Below are positions 17,642-26,423 of a stretch of DNA of 64,000 bases, piece by piece. Source of the DNA: Spongiibacter thalassae (GTDB taxonomy: Bacteria > Pseudomonadota > Gammaproteobacteria > Pseudomonadales > Spongiibacteraceae); the NCBI RefSeq assembly GCF_012272835.1, contig NZ_JAAWWK010000002.1:62001-126000 (forward strand), in the 5' to 3' direction. The translations under genes were made by a program, and so were the position numbers. How positions within the stretch are numbered: position 1 is the first letter of the stretch; every line of letters begins with the position of its first letter. The notes under the pieces were generated by a model. The model saw nothing but the letters and a program-made list of their open reading frames with translations, was not told the DNA's origin and did no database searches.

Positions 17642-18334
17642 ATGACCATCAAACCCAAACTCTGGCACTGCTACTCGTCCAGGTCGCTGCGCCCACTGTG
17701 GGCATTGGCGGAAATGAGACTGGACTATGATCTCGAGCTGCTGCCCTTTCCGCCGCGAATGTTTCAACCTGACTATCTCGATATCAACCCATTGGGCACC
17801 GTGCCCTTCTTTACTGATGGCCCGGTTGAAATGACTGAGTCCACCGGGATTTGTCTCTACCTGGTGGAAAAATACGGTGGTGACCTCGGAGTGCCATCCT
17901 CCCACCCGGACTACCCCGACTACCTCAATTGGTTGTTTCACAGCGATGCCACGTTGACCTTTCCCCAGACTCTGGTGTTGCGTTACTCGCAACTGGAGCC
18001 GGAGGAGCGGCGGTCTGTCGCCATTGTTGAGGACTATCGTCGTTGGTTTCTCGCGCGCTTGAAGCGTTTGGATCAACACTTGTTGAGCCGGGAATATCTT
18101 TGCGCCCAACGGTTCACCATCGCCGATATCAGCGTTGCCTATGCCCTCTATCTGGCGACGGGCTTGGGGCTTGATCAATTCTTCACACCGCAGACCAAAG
18201 CTTACGCCGAACGCATGTGTTCACGGCCGGCATTCTTGCAGGTTGAGCCGCTGGGGGCTGAGCAAAGCCTGTTCACGCCCCAGCCCTATCCCTTTGGCAT
18301 GGACTTTGACAGCTTACCAGGAGCGAAAAAATGA
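17642..18334 (+). CDS. Glutathione S-transferase family protein
   Basis: A 230-residue protein with a thioredoxin-like N-domain (KLWHCYSSRSLRPLWALAEM; the INPLGTVPFF segment with the cis-proline; MTESTGICLYLVEK) and a helical C-domain (LCAQRFTIADISVAYAL). The SSRSLRPLW start resembles GSTs with Ser/Arg at the active-site turn. ATG 17642 follows AGGGGAA and is preferred over ATG 17627, which overlaps the preceding stop. The gene overlaps the next dehydrogenase by four bases (ATGA). Its place between two acyl-CoA dehydrogenases implies a role on an acyl thioester or on an electrophilic enoyl intermediate; that is inference. Confidence 0.88.
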   Translation: MTIKPKLWHCYSSRSLRPLWALAEMRLDYDLELLPFPPRMFQPDYLDINPLGTVPFFTDGPVEMTESTGICLYLVEKYGGDLGVPSSHPDYPDYLNWLFHSDATLTFPQTLVLRYSQLEPEERRSVAIVEDYRRWFLARLKRLDQHLLSREYLCAQRFTIADISVAYALYLATGLGLDQFFTPQTKAYAERMCSRPAFLQVEPLGAEQSLFTPQPYPFGMDFDSLPGAKK

Positions 18335-19485
18335 TTTTGACCGAAGAACATCAGGCGCTGCGTAACACCGTTGCACAGTTTATTGACGAGCAGATCAACC
18401 CCTATTGTGACGAATGGGAAGACGCCGGTATTTTTCCCGCCGCCACCCTGTTCAAAAAAATGGGAGACCTGGGCTTGTTGGGTATTTGCAAGCCCGAGGA
18501 ATACGGTGGCCAGGGGCTGGACTACAGTTACCAATTGGTGTTCTCCGAAGAGCTGGGGCGGGTGCGCAGCGGCGGCGTGTCGATGGGCATCGGCGTGCAG
18601 ACTGATATGGCCACTCCGGCGCTGGCAAAGTTCGGCAGCGACGCCCTGCGGCGGGAGTTTCTGGCCCCGGCGATTTCCGGCGACGCGGTGTTTTCCATCG
18701 CTGTGAGTGAACCACACGCCGGTTCGGATGTGGCTGCGATCAAGACCACGGCCCGAAAGGACGGCGCGGATTATGTTATCAATGGCAGCAAAATGTGGAT
18801 CACCAATTCCACCCAGGCGGATTACTTCTGCTTGCTGGCCAACACCAGCGACGGCAAGGCCCACAGTAACAAGTCGCTGATTATTGTGCCTGCTGATTCA
18901 CCGGGCGTCAGTTTGTCGGCTCCGCTAAACAAATTGGGTATGCGCTCCTCGGATACCGCCCAGGTGTTTTTCGACAATGTGCGGGTGCCGCAGTCCAATC
19001 GTATTGGCGAAGAAGGAATGGGCTTTCAGTATCAGATGCTGCAATTTCAGGAAGAACGGCTCTTCGCCGCTGCGGGAATGCTGAAAACCATGGAGTTCTG
19101 TATAGAGCAAACCATCGGCTACACCCGTGAGCGACAGGCCTTTGGTCAGCCCCTGTTGAATAATCAGGTGATCCATTTTCGCTTGGCGGAGCTGCAAACC
19201 GAGATCGAAGCCTTGCGCGCGCTGGTCTACACCGCGGTAGAGGAATACATCCACGGTGGCGATGTGACGATGAAGGCCTCTATGGCCAAGCTCAAGGCGG
19301 GACGATTGGTGAGGGAAGTCAGCGACGCATGCCTGCAATACTGGGGAGGAATGGGCTTTATGTGGGATAACCCTGTGGCGAGAGCCTATCGCGATACGCG
19401 ACTGAGTTCGATTGGCGGGGGAGCTGATGAGGTGATGCTGGGAATCATCTGCAAATTGATGGGAGCGTCACCGGGGCGAGGGTAG
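18331..19485 (+). CDS. Acyl-CoA dehydrogenase
   Basis: A 384-residue acyl-CoA dehydrogenase with the standard layout. AVFSIAVSEPHAGSDVAAIK (near residue 125) is the flavin/acyl site. The partner motif MWITNSTQADYFCLLA follows, and the C-terminal bundle carries RQAFGQPLLNNQVIHFRLAE and YWGGMGFMWDNPVARAYRD ending in GGGADEVM. The start codon ATG overlaps the GST stop (ATGA), so the two are translationally coupled. It is only distantly similar to the first dehydrogenase of the operon, which suggests successive or alternative substrates rather than a recent duplication. Confidence 0.92.
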   Translation: MILTEEHQALRNTVAQFIDEQINPYCDEWEDAGIFPAATLFKKMGDLGLLGICKPEEYGGQGLDYSYQLVFSEELGRVRSGGVSMGIGVQTDMATPALAKFGSDALRREFLAPAISGDAVFSIAVSEPHAGSDVAAIKTTARKDGADYVINGSKMWITNSTQADYFCLLANTSDGKAHSNKSLIIVPADSPGVSLSAPLNKLGMRSSDTAQVFFDNVRVPQSNRIGEEGMGFQYQMLQFQEERLFAAAGMLKTMEFCIEQTIGYTRERQAFGQPLLNNQVIHFRLAELQTEIEALRALVYTAVEEYIHGGDVTMKASMAKLKAGRLVREVSDACLQYWGGMGFMWDNPVARAYRDTRLSSIGGGADEVMLGIICKLMGASPGRG

Positions 19486-19596
19486 CTTCAACGCGCATCG
19501 CATAAAAACGAGAACTGGTTCACATTATTTTGCTATTTCGATAGAAGAGGGCTATTGTTTCCCCGGTCACATAATAATTTTTTGAGGGGCAGGGAA

Positions 19597-20742
19597 ATGA
19601 TCAGGACGAATAAGACAATACGTTGTTGTGCGCTGGCACTGGCGGTAGCCGGAGCATCTTATAGTGCATTCGCCGCCGCTAAATCCCAAGGGCAAAATAA
19701 CGGTCAGCCATTTCAGGCGATACAGAACCGGATCGATGCGAACCTGGCATTAATCCAAGCAAATCAAGGTGATATAACGGCGTTGCAGGCGCAGTCCACC
19801 TCTCTGCTGGAGGCTTTTCACAGTCTGGGAACCTCATTGTCAGAGTTAGAGGTTCGCGTATCCAGCAATGAGACAGACATTTCATCGGCTCATGCGCGAC
19901 TTGACGGGGTGGACGGCTCTCTGGCGTCCTTGTTCTCGGAAGTGTCGGAATTAGCGGCGCGTCACGCGGATGACATACAACTGATTCATCAGCAGATCGA
20001 TGGCTTGTCAGCATCAATTGCCGATCATTCCGCTGCATTGAGCGACCTCAGTGCGCAACTGGTCGCCAAGGCAGCGGAATTAAGCGCTGCGATCGATGAC
20101 GGCGCGCTGGCTGTCGATGGTCTCACCGCTGATCTGGCGCTGTTGAATGCACAAACCACAACTCTAAATCTTCAGTTGGCCAATGCGCAGCAGACGATTG
20201 CAGCGCTGGAGAGCAGAGCGTCTGCTCAGGAAGCCGAGCTGGATGCACTCTTGCTAAGAGTGATGACCGTGGAAGATCAGGTGGCCAACCACTCTCACGG
20301 AGCGGAGGTTGACCTTTCGGGTGTCGAGTTATCGTATGAATCTGAAAATCGTAACGTGCATATATTCAAAACGCCCCAAGCGGCGGTGTTAGCGAATTAT
20401 GTCGATTTCTGTGAAAGTCGTGGTTTGGTGTGGTGGAGTCCAAAATCTTCCGCGGACGCCCAGTTATTGCTGGATAATGCGCGAGCAATAGATAACTACC
20501 ATACTTGGGTTCAGGTGTATGGACTGGTGACGACTACAGGTAATCCGGCAACGATGAACGGTTACGCGTTTGCTCCCGATTCGCCGAGTTGTGTGGCGGG
20601 GTCCAGTTCCGGTTGGGCAGGGGTTCGTGATTGGGGCTGCTCGCTATGTGATCCGGATGGCGACGGCTATGGCAATACTGGAAAGAGTCATTGCTGGGAC
20701 ACCAGCCACCAATATGACTGGTTTGCCTGCGAAGAAAATTGA
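19597..20742 (+). CDS. Secreted coiled-coil protein with Cys/Trp-rich C-terminal domain
   Basis: A 381-residue protein. A signal peptide ends near AFAAAKS (about residue 28). Residues about 40-235 are a continuous run of heptad-like helices (Leu/Ala at repeating positions; NRIDANLALIQANQGDITAL, LASLFSEVSELAARHADDIQ), compatible with a trimeric or dimeric stalk. The C-terminal 130 residues form a compact domain with six Cys and many Trp/Gly (FCESRGLVWWSP, SGWAGVRDWGCSLCDPDGDG, CWDTS...WFACEEN). The DPDGDGYG stretch could bind Ca2+. The order FCESRGL to WFACEEN recalls C-type-lectin-like or fibrinogen-like heads, but I cannot assign it. ATG 19597 follows GGGCAGGGA. It stands alone before a strong terminator. 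Confidence 0.8.
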   Translation: MIRTNKTIRCCALALAVAGASYSAFAAAKSQGQNNGQPFQAIQNRIDANLALIQANQGDITALQAQSTSLLEAFHSLGTSLSELEVRVSSNETDISSAHARLDGVDGSLASLFSEVSELAARHADDIQLIHQQIDGLSASIADHSAALSDLSAQLVAKAAELSAAIDDGALAVDGLTADLALLNAQTTTLNLQLANAQQTIAALESRASAQEAELDALLLRVMTVEDQVANHSHGAEVDLSGVELSYESENRNVHIFKTPQAAVLANYVDFCESRGLVWWSPKSSADAQLLLDNARAIDNYHTWVQVYGLVTTTGNPATMNGYAFAPDSPSCVAGSSSGWAGVRDWGCSLCDPDGDGYGNTGKSHCWDTSHQYDWFACEEN

Positions 20743-20772
20743 TAGCTTGAAGACCATGCAAGAGTGGTTAGT

Positions 20773-20800
20773 CTGAAGAAATCGTCTGTCATTTCTTCAG
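20773..20800 (+). other. Hairpin downstream of the coiled-coil gene
   Basis: A perfect 10-bp stem (ctgaagaaat / atttcttcag) with an eight-base loop lies 30 bases after the stop. It lacks a T run; it may protect the 3' end of the mRNA or assist the following terminator. Confidence 0.45.
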
Positions 20801-20823
20801 GGTTGAACCCGGTGTAATACACC

Positions 20824-20858
20824 AATAAAAAAGCCTCCATTGCGGAGGCTTTTTTATT
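20824..20858. terminator. Bidirectional Rho-independent terminator
   Basis: A perfect 15-bp inverted repeat with a five-base loop; the core is gcctcc/ggaggc flanked by A6 on the left and T6 on the right. It serves both the plus-strand coiled-coil gene and the minus-strand fatty acyl-CoA reductase that converge here. Confidence 0.93.
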
Positions 20859-20877
20859 GCGCGGAGTTTGCGGCGTG

Positions 20878-22866
20878 TTACACGTGGATACCTTTCAGAA
20901 CGGCAGCCAGTGCTACCTGTTCCGCTGAGGCTTCGGTGGCGGCCTGGCCATCTTCGCCCTTGGCCGCGGACGAGTCCGGGAAGGTGCGGAACACGGTGTT
21001 CATAATGATCTCGGTTGCCTTGGGTACCACGGCGTTGAGCACTTGCATGGTGATTCCCAGCGGCGTCGCGATACGCTTGGGCTTCTTCACGATGGCCTCA
21101 CAGATCATGTCCGCCGCCTCTTCCGGCGACAGTGTGGGCACCGCGCTATAGATGGAGGTGGGGCCGATCATCGGCGTGCGCACCAGCGGCATGTTGATGG
21201 TCGTGAAAGAGATGTTGCGGTCGGAGAATTCCGCAGCCGCGCTCCGCGAGAAGGCATCAAGCGCTGCCTTGGACGCGGCATAGGCCGAGAAGCGCGGCGA
21301 GGTGCCGACGATAACCGCGATGGAAGAGATATTGATAATATGGCCTGCCTTGCGCTCCAGCATAGAGGGAGCGAGGCCCATAATCAGCCGGATCGCACCG
21401 AAGTAGTTGAGCTGCATGGTGCGCTCAAAATCGTGGAAGCGGTCGAAGGTCAGTTCCAGCGAGCGGCGGATTGAGCGTCCAGCGTTGTTGACCAGCACAT
21501 CGACATGGCCGTGGTTTTTCAGCAGCGTGGCTACGAGTTCATCACAGGACTCCAGGTTCGACACGTCGCAGGTGTAGGCATAGCTGACACCACCCAATTC
21601 GCTGATCTCTTCCTGGGTTTCCACCAGTTTTTCCATGCTGCGGGCGACCAGAACCACCTCGGCGCCGGCCTCGGCGAGCTTCAGTGCGCTGGCTTTACCG
21701 ATACCGGATGAAGCGCCGGTGATGACAATGACCTTGCCTTCAACGTTGCCACGCAGGCTTCGATCCTTGAACAGATCGGGATCGAGGTTGCGCTCCCAGT
21801 AGTCCCAGATACGGTGGGCGTAGTCTTCCAATTGGGGCAATTCGATGCCGCTGCCGCGCAATGCCTTTTCGGTGTCGCGGGCGTCGAAGCGGGTCGGCAT
21901 ATTGATGAACTGTAAACCATCGGGGGGAATCTGGTAGTCCGCCAGCACTGCATTGGTAATGCGTTTTACCGGCGGCAGGTTTTTGACCATGCCCATGATT
22001 GACGGTGGAATGAAGGCGAACATGCGGCTGTCGATGCGCATCGCCATGCGCGGGGCATGGGCGGCCTTGGAGAAAATATTCAGCACTTCGCCGACCTTGT
22101 GTGAATTGGGGTCAACGAGGTGGAAGCAGCGTCCATCGAGCTTGGGTTTGTGGGACAGGAAGTCCATGGCATCGGCGACGTAGTCCACCGGCACGATGTT
22201 CATCTGACCGCCTTCAATGCCGATGAGCGGGCACCATTGGGGAACACTGTAGCGCAGCTTTTGAATCAGCTTGAAGAAGTAGTAGGGGCCGTCGATTTTG
22301 TCCATTTCCCCGGTCTTGGAATCGCCGACCACCATCGCCGGGCGGTAAATACGGTAGGGGATTTTGCACTCTTTGCGCACCAGCCCTTCAGAGACGTGTT
22401 TGGTGCGGAAGTAAGCGTGATCGAGTCCGGTGGCTTCCTCGAACATGTCTTCGCGGAAAATGCCCTTGTACAGGCCGGCGGCGGCAATCGAGCTGGCCAG
22501 GTGGAAGCAACCCGCTTCCATGGCATGGGCGGCGGAGATCGCGTTTTTGGTGCCCTCGATATTGGCGACCTGCTGGCTTTCAGCGTCGGCTTTCAGGTCA
22601 TAGATCGCAGCAAGGTGATAGAAGTGTTTCACTTCGCCTTTGAGCTTGGCCATTTCCTTGGCGCTGATGCCGAGTTTGGCCTTGGACAAATCACCCCATA
22701 TCGGCACCAGCCGTTCCTTGCTCAGGCCTGTTTTATCGAGCAAGTCCTGGTATTTGTTCTTTGAACTACGGCGCACCAGAACATAAATGGTTCCCTTGCG
22801 CTTCGCCAGGCGGTCGATTAAAAAGCGGCCGATAAAGCCAGTGCCACCGGTGACAAAATAACTCAT
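20878..22866 (-). CDS. Fatty acyl-CoA reductase (alcohol-forming), two-domain Marinobacter type
   Basis: A 662-residue fusion. The N-terminal extended SDR/NAD-epimerase-like domain has GGTGFIG at residues 7-13 and a YFRTK catalytic pair near 180; its substrate segment includes DGPYYFFKLIQKL. The C-terminal classical SDR domain starts near residue 375 (TGASSGIG) and has NNAGRSIRRSLELTFDRFHD and YAASK. Length and motif order match the characterised ~661-residue Marinobacter enzyme that reduces fatty acyl-CoA to fatty alcohol with NADPH. It is encoded just downstream of a wax ester synthase on the same strand, so the pair would make wax esters. No key residue is visibly missing. Confidence 0.92.
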   Translation of the reverse strand: MSYFVTGGTGFIGRFLIDRLAKRKGTIYVLVRRSSKNKYQDLLDKTGLSKERLVPIWGDLSKAKLGISAKEMAKLKGEVKHFYHLAAIYDLKADAESQQVANIEGTKNAISAAHAMEAGCFHLASSIAAAGLYKGIFREDMFEEATGLDHAYFRTKHVSEGLVRKECKIPYRIYRPAMVVGDSKTGEMDKIDGPYYFFKLIQKLRYSVPQWCPLIGIEGGQMNIVPVDYVADAMDFLSHKPKLDGRCFHLVDPNSHKVGEVLNIFSKAAHAPRMAMRIDSRMFAFIPPSIMGMVKNLPPVKRITNAVLADYQIPPDGLQFINMPTRFDARDTEKALRGSGIELPQLEDYAHRIWDYWERNLDPDLFKDRSLRGNVEGKVIVITGASSGIGKASALKLAEAGAEVVLVARSMEKLVETQEEISELGGVSYAYTCDVSNLESCDELVATLLKNHGHVDVLVNNAGRSIRRSLELTFDRFHDFERTMQLNYFGAIRLIMGLAPSMLERKAGHIINISSIAVIVGTSPRFSAYAASKAALDAFSRSAAAEFSDRNISFTTINMPLVRTPMIGPTSIYSAVPTLSPEEAADMICEAIVKKPKRIATPLGITMQVLNAVVPKATEIIMNTVFRTFPDSSAAKGEDGQAATEASAEQVALAAVLKGIHV

Positions 22867-23092
22867 ATACGCTCTCCAGATATCGTCAAAATAGACCCTT
22901 CAAAAATGCCGGGCGAAAACGCGCCGGCAAGCGACCTCCGGTGATTCCCGGAAGGGCGCCGATAACGTCGCTGTCAGTGAAGGTGACAACCCAGGTGGTT
23001 GTCTTATTTTTAGAGTCCGTTCCTCAACCCGCAGGTCGTTGTGCTGGCTCTTTTAGTTATAGTCGTAATTTCGCGATGTTGCTCGTTTACAA

Positions 23093-24493
23093 TCAGTTGC
23101 CAAGCCGCTTGGGTGTTACTGCCTCCTCCAGCTCGGCGAAGGCGTCGTGGATATATTCGCTCAGTACCTCCAGCTTGGGCAGTGCGGAAGAGGCCACCAG
23201 CCCGAATTGCAGCCGTCCGTCATAGCTGTAAAGGGTTATATTTAAATGGCAGCCAGGTGTCAGCGCGCTGATCGGGTACATTTCCTCCAGCTTGGCGCCT
23301 TTCAGATACAGTGGTTTACGCGGCCCGGGAACGTTCGATACGAGGGTGTTTCCCAGAGGTGGCAATTTGTCGTCTACCCCCAGTAGTTCGGTGAGCTGGG
23401 CAAAACTGCCAAGCAGCACGGTGTAGGCCATGACCGAGGCGGGTGGTACGCCGTCTACCTGATAGCGCACATTGCGCAGGGTGAAGCCGATTTCCCGCAG
23501 GCGTTCGTAGGGGTCGGTGGTTTTTCTGGCCAGCTCCACCAGTACAATCCCGATTTTATTGCCCATGCTGTCATCGCCCTCGCGGCGAAGATTGACTGGC
23601 ATTTGAATGGTGATTGGCTCGTCGATGTCGGCGTCGCAGTCTTCCAGATAGCGGTGCAGCGCGCCGTCGATACAGGTCAGGGCAATGTGGTTAAGGGTCG
23701 AGCGGGTGAGGGCGCGCAGGTGGTTGACCTTTTCCATGGGAACCGCTGCGGTGGCGACCTGGCGCCCGGCGACAACATGGCCGTTCAGTGGTGTGCCGGG
23801 GTTGGCCTTGAAGGGCACCGCGACCGCATTCTTGGTCAGCTTCATGGCCTCCAGTGCCAACTGGGTGGTGAGTTTGGCCAGGCCCAGCGTCGAACGCATA
23901 TAACTGCCGGACTGCCCGCTGAGTTTGGTCAGGGCCTTCATTATCGACACACCATCGGCGGCGTTTTCTACTCGCCGGTTGGGCAATACTGACCACATCG
24001 GCGCCACTTTCTTTGATCGGGCCGAGGTGCTGAGGCTCTTGGCCAGTATTGACGACATGGTGACGCCGTCGGCGTAGGCGTGGTGCAGCTTGGTGTAAAT
24101 GGCGAAGCGGTTATCGTCGATGCCCTGGATAACGTGAATTTCCCACATCGGCTTTTCGCGATCCATCATCGGGGTGTGCAGCTCGCCGATGAGTGGGTAG
24201 AGGCTATCGCGGAAATCATCGCCTTCAAGAGTGTGGAAGAATACATGGTCATCGACGTTAAACTGGCTGGCTTGCTGCCACTGCGGCGCGGAAAAACGGC
24301 TGAACTTGATGACCTGGTCGAAGGGCGCGCGTATATCATCGTTGCCCCCGACGTACTCGCGCACTGCCGTCTCCACAAAATCCGCCGCAGCCTTGGCGGG
24401 TTTGCGGAACATCATCATGCCGCCGACATGTTTGGGACTGGACTCCGTTTCGGTGATAAAAAACGCCAGATCCATCAGGGATAGTTTCGCCAT
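23093..24493 (-). CDS. Wax ester synthase / diacylglycerol acyltransferase (WS/DGAT)
   Basis: A 466-residue acyltransferase esterifying fatty alcohols or diacylglycerol with acyl-CoA. The catalytic HHxxxDG motif is HHAYADG at residues 137-143. The N-terminal PLSPLD-like region is MAKLSLMDLAFF, and the conserved NVPGP near residue 410 is followed by LEEMYPISAL and the C-terminal LQFGLVASSALPKLEVL. Its neighbour makes fatty alcohol, so the physiological product is probably wax ester storage lipid. The 226-base gap between the two genes contains no gene; whether they share a transcript is not determined. Confidence 0.93.
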   Translation of the reverse strand: MAKLSLMDLAFFITETESSPKHVGGMMMFRKPAKAAADFVETAVREYVGGNDDIRAPFDQVIKFSRFSAPQWQQASQFNVDDHVFFHTLEGDDFRDSLYPLIGELHTPMMDREKPMWEIHVIQGIDDNRFAIYTKLHHAYADGVTMSSILAKSLSTSARSKKVAPMWSVLPNRRVENAADGVSIMKALTKLSGQSGSYMRSTLGLAKLTTQLALEAMKLTKNAVAVPFKANPGTPLNGHVVAGRQVATAAVPMEKVNHLRALTRSTLNHIALTCIDGALHRYLEDCDADIDEPITIQMPVNLRREGDDSMGNKIGIVLVELARKTTDPYERLREIGFTLRNVRYQVDGVPPASVMAYTVLLGSFAQLTELLGVDDKLPPLGNTLVSNVPGPRKPLYLKGAKLEEMYPISALTPGCHLNITLYSYDGRLQFGLVASSALPKLEVLSEYIHDAFAELEEAVTPKRLGN

Positions 24494-24786
24494 AGTTGCC
24501 CGTATATCCTTATTGTGCTGTCGGTCCCGGATGGTGCCGAGATTGAATACCTAAATAGTCTATGTCCTAATGGGCACGCTCGCTATTGCCGACGTTACCC
24601 CTTTGCTGGTCGGCAGAGTCAATTGCACGTCTGCGCGGCACTTGCGACGTAAGTGCTGTAGCGTGCCCAGCGCCCGAAATCAGGGCCATCGGCCAATTTG
24701 CCATTATGGCTTCTACGCTAACCCAGATTACGGTGGTGGAACAATATGTTTTCGGTAAAAACATTCAGTGTCCGTGTACAAGTACA

Positions 24787-25638
24787 ATGATAGAAGCGAT
24801 ACAAGCACTGGCAAAACGCTTTTTTGTAATTCCCTATCTCATCCTCTGCGGGATGGCGTCGATACATGCCGCGTGGCAGCTGTGGACAGCAGATACCTTC
24901 AGTGTGCCCTGGCTGGGGGCTTATATCGCGGTGACGCCGGTATTGGTATTCGTGCCACTGCTCTACTTACTGCCCCTCGTCTACGCAACGCCTTATATCT
25001 TTGTACAGCTCGGGGCGGCGATGCTGGGTGCGTTGCTGGTGGTGATTGAGCTGGAGCCGTTGCCAACACTTTATGGCTTGGTACTGGGGCTCGGCGGGGT
25101 ATTTACCTACGTCTTCTGGTATTCCTTTTTGGATCGAGGAGACAATCCTCTGTTGCGAATCGGCCGGCCACTGCCCGGCTTTACCCTCAGCGATGCTGAG
25201 GGGCGTGACGTCCACTCAACGGCTTTTCTCGGCAAGAAAACGGTGTTTGTGTTTTATCGCGGTAGTTGGTGTCCGCTGTGCCGCACCCAGTTGCGGGACT
25301 TTCTGCACAGCTCTGCCGAATTTGCCGAGAAAGGGGTGCAGCTGGTTCTGGTAGGGCCTCAGCCTTCAGCTATGGGGACGCGGCTGTTGTCGGAGCACGG
25401 AGTGCAGGCGCAGATATTATTCGATCGTGACCTCAGTGCTGCGCGAACACTGGGTATCGAGCATCGCAATGGCGTGCCCTTTGGCGTGTGGTGGAGCGAG
25501 AGCCCCAATACGGTGTTGCCCAGCCTGCTTTACGTTGATGAAAGCGGCGTCATTCGCTATACCGATTTACCGGAAAATTTTCGCGCAGGCCCCCGTCCGG
25601 GGCCTTTTCTCAAAGCGTTAGAAGGATGTTGTCAGTGA
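24787..25638 (+). CDS. Membrane-anchored peroxiredoxin-like (AhpC/TSA) protein
   Basis: A protein of about 283 residues. The first ~115 residues contain four hydrophobic segments; the remainder is an AhpC/TSA thioredoxin fold. The redox site is GSWCPLCRTQL, a CxxC arrangement rather than the TxxC of a typical one-Cys peroxiredoxin, so a thiol-disulfide reductase role is equally possible. The conserved GIEHRNGVPFG region and PSLLYVDESGVIRYTD strand follow. ATG 24787 is favoured because the membrane segments begin soon after, but it has no good ribosome site; an in-frame ATG at 24706 is possible. It overlaps the following NUDIX gene by four bases (GTGA). Confidence 0.78.
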   Translation: MIEAIQALAKRFFVIPYLILCGMASIHAAWQLWTADTFSVPWLGAYIAVTPVLVFVPLLYLLPLVYATPYIFVQLGAAMLGALLVVIELEPLPTLYGLVLGLGGVFTYVFWYSFLDRGDNPLLRIGRPLPGFTLSDAEGRDVHSTAFLGKKTVFVFYRGSWCPLCRTQLRDFLHSSAEFAEKGVQLVLVGPQPSAMGTRLLSEHGVQAQILFDRDLSAARTLGIEHRNGVPFGVWWSESPNTVLPSLLYVDESGVIRYTDLPENFRAGPRPGPFLKALEGCCQ

Positions 25639-26312
25639 GCCAGGATGTTGAAATTCGCCCCTCCGCCACAGCGGTGGTGGTGCGTGACGGCGACGCCGGA
25701 CTGGAGGTGCTTCTCCTGCGTCGTCACGAGCAATTGAAAGTGGGTGGCGGTCACTGGGTCTTTCCCGGTGGCACGGTTGACCCGGAGGACTGGCACGATG
25801 CCGACAACAACGAAGCTGAGGCGCTGCGGCTGGCCGCTGTGCGTGAAACCAAAGAGGAATGCGGTCTGCATCTGTCGGTAGGTGAGCTGCAGTTTATTTC
25901 CCATTGGACGACACCGGGAAACTTCGGGCGACGTTATGCCACGGCCTTTTACCTGTGCAAGGGGGGCTGGGAGCCCGTCCAGGTGGATGGCGAAGAAATG
26001 GATGCCTATCGCTGGGGCGCGCCCGCTGACTTGATCGTTGAGCACCGAACTGGACAACTCAAAATGATGCCTCCGACTGTGGTGACACTTTCGGAGCTGG
26101 CGCGCTGCACCACAGTGGATGAGGCCAGACATCTCTATGCCTCGCGGGATGTCCCTTTTATTAAACCCCTGGTAACCGAGTACCTGGGGACGCTGTGCAT
26201 GTTATATGGGGGCGACGCAGGATACGAGGAGAGCAATCCGGCACTGCCCGGTCCGCGCAATCGTTGTTTTCTTGAAGAGGGCGTTTGGCGCTACGAATTT
26301 CTGGCCCCCTGA
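25635..26312 (+). CDS. NUDIX hydrolase
   Basis: A 225-residue NUDIX protein. The core motif is RETKEECGL (REx2EExG), about 40 residues after GGGHWVFPGGTVDPED. The spacing between the Gly-rich part and the REx2EE helix is longer than the classic 23-residue box, as in the branch related to NUDT7/NUDT8-like and RNA-pyrophosphatase-like hydrolases that may cleave CoA or acyl-CoA. GTG 25635, eight bases after AAGGA, fits better than ATG 25626. Translationally coupled to the peroxiredoxin-like gene upstream, suggesting removal of oxidised or excess (di)nucleotide cofactors; this is inference. Confidence 0.87.
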   Translation: MSQDVEIRPSATAVVVRDGDAGLEVLLLRRHEQLKVGGGHWVFPGGTVDPEDWHDADNNEAEALRLAAVRETKEECGLHLSVGELQFISHWTTPGNFGRRYATAFYLCKGGWEPVQVDGEEMDAYRWGAPADLIVEHRTGQLKMMPPTVVTLSELARCTTVDEARHLYASRDVPFIKPLVTEYLGTLCMLYGGDAGYEESNPALPGPRNRCFLEEGVWRYEFLAP

Positions 26313-26423
26313 TACCGTTCTCCCGGTAGGGCAATATCGAAAAAGCCGCGAGGGGTTTTGTGCTGTAAAGGGTTTAACTCATAACGGCCGTTGACCCCTT
26401 TACTACTTTTTTGGAGAACACCC

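Noticed and set aside
20773-20800. Hairpin as the main terminator of the coiled-coil gene
   Set aside because: It has no T run, whereas a much stronger bidirectional terminator follows at 20824-20858.
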